From positions 1-26,728 of the forward strand of contig JALHSX010000153.1 in assembly GCA_022865445.1 (NCBI GenBank): DNA of 26,728 bases, written 5' to 3'. Of the stretch, positions 22,986 through 26,728 are shown piece after piece (position 1 is the stretch's first letter; every line of letters begins with the position of its first letter). The DNA is from Thermoplasmata archaeon (lineage in GTDB: Archaea; Thermoplasmatota; Thermoplasmata; UBA10834). The notes under the pieces were generated by a model. It saw nothing but the letters and a program-made list of their open reading frames with translations. It was not told where the DNA came from and made no database searches. The position numbers were made by a program, and so were the translations under genes.

Positions 22986-23460
22986 CCTTGAGACAAGCAT
23001 CGCAATGTTGTTCAGGCGGAAAGGCAAGGAGTCCCTGACAGAACGTGAATTCGTTTTCTCCGCGTCGATGGAGACCCGATGGTTCTCGCCCAAGGAGGCC
23101 CAGACGCTGCTGGATGCTGGAATATCGGGAGGCTATCTGCAGAGGAAGAATGGGGACGTGTTCCCGACATTCGATTTCTCGAAAGTTGAAGTGCCCCTGG
23201 ACTACAAACCGACGAAGGAGATGCTCGACCAAGTGCCCAAGGCAAACCAAGATTTCTTCTCAGAGATGGTCGACAGGATCGTGAAGACGAAATCCGTGTC
23301 CAAGAGAGAGGTTGTTTCGAGAGTCAACAAGAAACAGGAGTTGCTCGGCATAGATGTTGAGCCGGCTGCACTTCTCGTTGCTTCGGATTACGGTCTATCA
23401 GTAGAGAGTGCATTCATAGCGCGCGCGACCACCGAGATACTGGGCAGAGACTTCCACTGA
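22978..23460 (+). CDS. DUF2240-type archaeal protein of unknown function
   Basis: A 160-residue soluble protein. The N-terminal part (LETSIAMLFRRKGKESLTEREFVFSASMETRWFSP, in pieces) looks like a winged-helix-type helical domain. The middle AGISGGYLQRKNGDVFPTFD and VEVPLDYKPTKEML recall the archaeal DUF2240 family. The C-terminal half is helical. No catalytic motif or cysteine cluster is visible. The ATG at 22978 lies inside the preceding gene (8-base overlap), implying translational coupling with the HisA-like protein. A TTG two codons earlier is possible. It converges on MBF1 with a 12-base gap. Confidence 0.65.
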   Translation: MSDLETSIAMLFRRKGKESLTEREFVFSASMETRWFSPKEAQTLLDAGISGGYLQRKNGDVFPTFDFSKVEVPLDYKPTKEMLDQVPKANQDFFSEMVDRIVKTKSVSKREVVSRVNKKQELLGIDVEPAALLVASDYGLSVESAFIARATTEILGRDFH

Positions 23461-23472
23461 ATTCTTCTGTTT

Positions 23473-23964
23473 CTAGTCCTTCTGCATCCTTATCAGATCC
23501 GCAAGAGTGAGCGCCGAAGTGCTCATGCCCTTCGCGACCTGCGTGTCGACAACTTTTTCTCGGAGCTTTATCCCCAGCTCTTTCTCGAGCTTCCTGATGA
23601 CCTTGTCGTCAGGCCTCATCTGGTCGGTCTCGATCTTGCTGACTATTGTTTGACGTTCATTGATCTTCATCGCGAGATTCTTCTGTGTCATTCCCTTGCT
23701 CGAGCGCGCATTCCGTATGCGCTCCGCGAAATCCTCCACCAATTCATCCTTTCCCATTCCCTCGAGGACGTCTTTTGGTTTCGCTCTCAGGTTTCGGATC
23801 TCGAGCCTCTGAGTTACCACGGGGATCGGTCCCATTTCTTTCTCGGGCGCCTTTTTCGATTCGATGCCGAACTTTGAGCATTCGGAGCAAACCGCAAGCT
23901 GGACTCCTTCGATGGTCACCTTCTTGCAGAAGGTGACGTCCTTACCGCAGAGCTCGCACATCAT
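23473..23964 (-). CDS. mbf1: Multiprotein bridging factor 1 homologue (MBF1)
   Basis: A 163-residue archaeal MBF1. It has an N-terminal zinc ribbon (C3, C6, C26, C29 in CELCGKDVTF...AVCSECSKFG), a basic linker and an XRE-type helix-turn-helix at about 75-135 (FAERIRNARSSKGMTQKNLA, then NERQTIVSKIETDQMRPD). In eukaryotes MBF1 bridges activators and TBP; archaeal MBF1 is linked to translation and stress. Both are family knowledge. Starts: ATG 23964 (used), ATG 23961 or GTG 23973. The TATA-like CTATTTATTC is 27 bases before the GTG, so the GTG may be the leaderless start. It is divergent from PAN. Confidence 0.92.
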   Translation of the reverse strand: MMCELCGKDVTFCKKVTIEGVQLAVCSECSKFGIESKKAPEKEMGPIPVVTQRLEIRNLRAKPKDVLEGMGKDELVEDFAERIRNARSSKGMTQKNLAMKINERQTIVSKIETDQMRPDDKVIRKLEKELGIKLREKVVDTQVAKGMSTSALTLADLIRMQKD

Positions 23965-23995
23965 GAAAACCACACATCTGGACTAGGAAGCCAAA

Positions 23996-24005
23996 GAATA
24001 AATAG
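23996..24005 (-). promoter_or_regulatory. TATA box of MBF1
   Basis: CTATTTATTC on the - strand, 27 bases before GTG 23973 and 36 before ATG 23964. It lies only 12 bases from the PAN TATA box on the other strand. Confidence 0.6.
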
Positions 24006-24016
24006 AGTATTTAACC

Positions 24017-24025
24017 TTATATAAT
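24017..24025 (+). promoter_or_regulatory. TATA box of PAN
   Basis: TTATATAAT, about 45 bases before the TTG start, predicting a leader of about 20-25 bases that carries the ribosome site. Confidence 0.65.
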
Positions 24026-24052
24026 TGCCAGCTCGGTATGAAGCGTTGTAAC

Positions 24053-24058
24053 GAGGTG
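24053..24058 (+). promoter_or_regulatory. Ribosome-binding site of PAN
   Basis: GAGGTG lies 7 bases before the TTG at 24066. This spacing decides for the TTG over the in-frame ATG eight codons later. Confidence 0.75.
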
Positions 24059-24065
24059 TAGTACA

Positions 24066-25274
24066 TTGGAACAGGACCAACCAAGCCCGATGTTGGAAGA
24101 AACTCATAGGAAGATTTCGGTCCTTGAGGAAAGAAACCTCGAGCTCGTCGAAGAAGCTCGCCGAGTAGAAGGAGAGAAGAGATTCGTCGAGGGGGAGCTC
24201 GTTCGGCTCCAGAAGGAGTTGAAGAGGCTCAAGGCCGAGCTGGAGAGGCTCAAGGCGCCACCGCTCATAATAGGGCAGATCAAGGATGTTCTGGCGGACG
24301 GGAGAGTCGTGGTGAAGAGCTCGACTGGACCCGACTTCATCGTCAGCACATCCGACTACGTGTCAACGGAATTGCTCATTGCGGGCGCGCGCGTGGCATT
24401 GAACAAGCAGACCCTTGCGGTCATGGGAGTGTTACCCCCGTCTCTCGATCCAATCGTGATCGGCGCGGAGATAATTTCCAAGCCGGATACTCTCTACGAC
24501 GACATCGGTGGCATGGAGGACCAGATCCTGGAGGTACGCGAGGCCGTCGAGGATCCGCTGCTGAGGCCGGAGCTGTACAAGAAGGTAGGCATAGACCCGC
24601 CTAAGGGTGTTCTGCTGGTCGGTCCTCCAGGTACTGGCAAGACACTGTTGGCCAAGGCAGTCGCCAAGCAGACCAACGCGACTTTCATCAGGTTTGTAGG
24701 TTCAGAACTCGTTCAGAAGTACATAGGTGAAGGTGCGAGACTGGTCAGGGAGCTGTTCGACCTTGCTAGGCTGAAGGCGCCTTCGATTGTGTTCATCGAC
24801 GAGATAGACAGCGTAGGTGCGAAGAGGCTCGAGCTCGCGACCTCTGGAGACAGAGAGGTCCAGAGGACTCTCATGCAGCTCCTCGCTGAGCTGGACGGTT
24901 TCAACCCGCTGGGCGAGGTCAAGATCATCGGCGCTACGAACAGACCAGATATTCTGGACGAGGCGCTTCTGAGGCCTGGAAGGTTCGACAGGATCATCGA
25001 GATACCGATGCCCAACTTCGAGTCGAGGACCGCTATATACAAGATCCACTCGAAACGCATGAACCGTGACCCCACTGTCAATCTCGAGGAGCTGTCCGCG
25101 AAGTCCGAAGGTTCGACAGGCGCGGATATCAAGGCCATTTGCACGGAGGCCGGCATGTTCGCGATCAGGGAGAACAGGGACATAGTGACGATGGTCGACT
25201 TCGAGAAGGCAATCTTGAAGGTCCTGGACGAGGACGAGGACAAAGGGATGGCATCCGGCCCGATGTTCGCCTAG
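24066..25274 (+). CDS. pan: Proteasome-activating nucleotidase PAN
   Basis: A 402-residue AAA ATPase that unfolds proteins and opens the 20S proteasome gate, the archaeal relative of the Rpt subunits. Residues 10-64 are a coiled-coil of Leu/Glu/Lys heptads; about 65-125 is the OB domain. The AAA domain has Walker A GPPGTGKT (186-193), Walker B IVFIDEID (241-248), the ATNRPDILDEALLRPGRFD sensor/Arg-finger region and a helical lid. The final residues MFA fit the HbYX gate-opening motif with Phe in place of Tyr. The start is a TTG, supported by its ribosome site. Thermoplasma itself lacks PAN and uses VAT, so its presence argues against a close Thermoplasma relative. No proteasome subunit gene is in the window. 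Confidence 0.95.
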   Translation: MEQDQPSPMLEETHRKISVLEERNLELVEEARRVEGEKRFVEGELVRLQKELKRLKAELERLKAPPLIIGQIKDVLADGRVVVKSSTGPDFIVSTSDYVSTELLIAGARVALNKQTLAVMGVLPPSLDPIVIGAEIISKPDTLYDDIGGMEDQILEVREAVEDPLLRPELYKKVGIDPPKGVLLVGPPGTGKTLLAKAVAKQTNATFIRFVGSELVQKYIGEGARLVRELFDLARLKAPSIVFIDEIDSVGAKRLELATSGDREVQRTLMQLLAELDGFNPLGEVKIIGATNRPDILDEALLRPGRFDRIIEIPMPNFESRTAIYKIHSKRMNRDPTVNLEELSAKSEGSTGADIKAICTEAGMFAIRENRDIVTMVDFEKAILKVLDEDEDKGMASGPMFA

Positions 25275-25303
25275 GCGAGGATTTCGAAAACCCTATGCGG
25301 AGG

Positions 25304-25465
25304 TCACTTCTCCGCTTCTTCTTCCATATCCTTTTCTATCACGAACGCACCGATATAGCCGCACTTCTTGCAGTGGTATTTGTAGCCCGTGATTAACCCA
25401 CTCTCGTAGTACAGGTCGGCAGAGCCACATTCCGGGCATGTGAGGACTGTCTTCGGTCTTTTCAC
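25304..25465 (-). CDS. Small zinc-ribbon protein (53 residues)
   Basis: A short protein starting at a GTG (25465). It has two CxxC knuckles: CPECGSADLYY near the start and CKKCGYIGAF 18 residues on, then an acidic, helical tail (EKDMEEEAEK). The pattern is that of a single rubredoxin-like zinc ribbon, common in archaeal transcription and translation factors, but it is too small to assign. It lies 36 bases after the truD stop, on the same strand and in the same reading frame with no intervening stop. An AAGGT stretch just before the GTG is a weak ribosome site. It converges on PAN with a 29-base gap. Confidence 0.75.
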   Translation of the reverse strand: MKRPKTVLTCPECGSADLYYESGLITGYKYHCKKCGYIGAFVIEKDMEEEAEK

Positions 25466-25501
25466 ATGACCTTCAGCATTGAGCGAGGAAATAACCGTTT
25501 G

Positions 25502-26728
25502 CTAGTACTGGTTGATCTCAGCTTTCATGAATTCCCTCATGAGCGTGGTCGCGTAGCATCCCTTGGTCAGGGTGAACTGGAACGTGGCCTCACCCTCGCC
25601 CACATTGATCGCGAGGTCCTTGTATGACGAGAGGATCTCTCTCCTCGAACCTTTTGAGGACGCCTCCCTAAGTCCGACTATCTGGAAATCCAGTTTCGAT
25701 ATTTCCTCGGCCTCGACTATCTTCCTCTCAATCTCCCCCATCCTCCCGTCAGCGAAGACCGATTCAGTTCCATAAAGAAGACCGCTGACGAAAGCCTTAC
25801 CCTCCTTCGCGTTGCGCGTAGCCTTCTCAAGATTATCGACGGAGACGAGAATCGAATTGTCGTGGTCAGGGACGTTCGTCTTGCTCAGAGGCAGTACCAG
25901 GTCCCCTACCTCTGGCTCTCTTAACGACATGCCCTTTCTGATCCTCTCACTCAGAATGCGGTTGAACAGGAATGACTGGTACGCGTGGACGAACATCATG
26001 AGGAGGTTGTACGGCAGCAGCCTGAGAGCCCCCACGTAGTCGGCCGGGTGGTCCTTGATATGTCCTATCATCGTGCGCTCGAAGCTGAGCTTCATCGGGA
26101 ACTCGCGGAAGGCCCTTTCGAAGTCCCTCGTCTCTTGCAGCGCCCGCCTGGCATCGTTCGCTTCCGAACTCTCCTCGTCCATGGGGTTCGCAACATACCT
26201 CATCACGGCCCCTTCGAAATCGCCGCGAATCAGGTCTTTCCCGATCAGATGCGTGATGGGCCTGACAGAACCGAATCTCTGGATGCCGAAAAAGTTGGGG
26301 AATCCTCCGATCGAGTCTAGCTTCGCCTTGACCGAATCGCAGACGGCCTTCGCATCTACGCCAGCATCGATGTCCGCGACCCCTATCTTGAACCTGTTCC
26401 CGACGAGGTCGCCTATGGAAATCATCCGCCTTGCCCTGTATGCGTCAAGAATCTCGACATCTGGTATAGTGAGCGATTGCACGGCCTCGATAGGCGCATT
26501 GAAGGACATCAGCTGAGTTGACACGGAGCGCCCGTCCTTAGTGCCCGCGAAACCGATCTTCGCTCTGCCGATCCTGAGGTTGCTCCCAAGCCTGCGGACC
26601 AGCCTATTGGCCTCCCAGTTCCTGTGCCACACCTTGGCGATGACGAACTTGCCCTCGGGGTCAGCTGGCGGCAGAATGGAGATCTCGTCTACCTGAAAGT
26701 CCTCCGGAGTCTTCCGAAGCTTTCCCCC
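25502..26728 (-). CDS. truD: tRNA pseudouridine(13) synthase TruD, 5' end outside the window
   Basis: At least 408 residues of TruD, which makes pseudouridine at position 13 of tRNAs (and 35 of some pre-tRNAs). The frame runs open to the window edge, and its first visible residues, GKLRKTPEDFQVDEI, match the TruD N-terminal KxxPEDFxVxE motif. Only a few starting codons are therefore missing; an apparent GTG start at 26632 is internal. The catalytic Asp is in GFAGTKDGRSVSTQ. NRFKIGV, FFGIQRFGSVRPITHLIG and the C-terminal TKGCYATTLMREF are family signatures. The insertion (TRUD) domain lies in the middle. The small zinc-ribbon gene follows it. Confidence 0.95.
   Translation of the reverse strand, partial: GGKLRKTPEDFQVDEISILPPADPEGKFVIAKVWHRNWEANRLVRRLGSNLRIGRAKIGFAGTKDGRSVSTQLMSFNAPIEAVQSLTIPDVEILDAYRARRMISIGDLVGNRFKIGVADIDAGVDAKAVCDSVKAKLDSIGGFPNFFGIQRFGSVRPITHLIGKDLIRGDFEGAVMRYVANPMDEESSEANDARRALQETRDFERAFREFPMKLSFERTMIGHIKDHPADYVGALRLLPYNLLMMFVHAYQSFLFNRILSERIRKGMSLREPEVGDLVLPLSKTNVPDHDNSILVSVDNLEKATRNAKEGKAFVSGLLYGTESVFADGRMGEIERKIVEAEEISKLDFQIVGLREASSKGSRREILSSYKDLAINVGEGEATFQFTLTKGCYATTLMREFMKAEINQY

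Noticed and set aside
26630..26632. GTG at 26632 as the truD start
   Set aside because: The frame continues to the window edge with the conserved TruD N-terminal KTPEDFQVDE, so this GTG is an internal Val codon.
1..26728. Mobile element, CRISPR array or prophage
   Set aside because: No transposase, integrase, regular direct repeats or island-like base composition could be seen.

Overview
The window is an archaeal chromosome segment, most likely from a Thermoplasmata-like euryarchaeon (Thermoplasmatota); this lineage call is inference. Archaeal markers read directly from the sequence are a group II chaperonin (thermosome), the proteasome-activating ATPase PAN, MBF1, archease, TruD, a preflagellin-type peptidase, a GfcR-type PyrE-like regulator and an archaeal mevalonate-pathway decarboxylase. 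The methyltransferase-endonuclease V fusion is an architecture known from Thermoplasmatales such as Ferroplasma. Base composition is slightly GC-rich and even. I see no transposase, integrase, CRISPR array or rRNA. Many genes have a TATA-like box about 25-30 bases before the start codon (leaderless type), while several operon-internal or short-leader genes have a GAGGTG/GGAGGT-type ribosome site.

Layout. 1-4.8 kb: end of thiL, amrS, a converging A24 peptidase gene, then the + strand run MGMT-EndoV, panE, gfcR. 4.8-9.1 kb: convergent pairs gfcR/pgk, CBS-HPF/deacetylase-like and membrane protein/M24 peptidase, each sharing 4-6 bases at the stop codons. 9.1-14 kb: M24 peptidase and nadX (- strand), then nth, archease and an MVD-family decarboxylase (+ strand), closed by a converging RuvC/YqgF-like gene. 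13.97-14.43 kb: the longest gene-poor stretch, holding an orphan tRNA T-arm in a region that can fold and has its own TATA box. 14.4-16.3 kb: a cobalamin-type radical SAM enzyme with an unassigned C-terminal domain. 16.5-22.1 kb: - strand chaperone block of thermosome, then grpE-dnaK-dnaJ. 22.3-23.5 kb: a HisA-like gene overlapping a DUF2240-type gene. 23.5-25.3 kb: MBF1 and PAN, divergent from a short shared promoter region. 25.3-26.7 kb: truD, cut by the window edge, and a 53-residue zinc-ribbon gene.

How it fits together. The right half is a protein quality-control neighbourhood: folding (thermosome, DnaK/DnaJ/GrpE) and ATP-dependent unfolding for the proteasome (PAN). The left half is housekeeping: cofactors (thiamine diphosphate, CoA, NAD), glycolysis (PGK, next to a sugar-catabolism type regulator), isoprenoid precursors, DNA repair (MGMT-EndoV, endonuclease III) and RNA maturation (archease, TruD). 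The points most worth a second look are the four-CBS protein with a ribosome-hibernation-like C-terminus, the orphan T-arm RNA candidate, the extended radical SAM enzyme, the RuvC/YqgF-like protein and the HisA-like protein with a changed catalytic residue.
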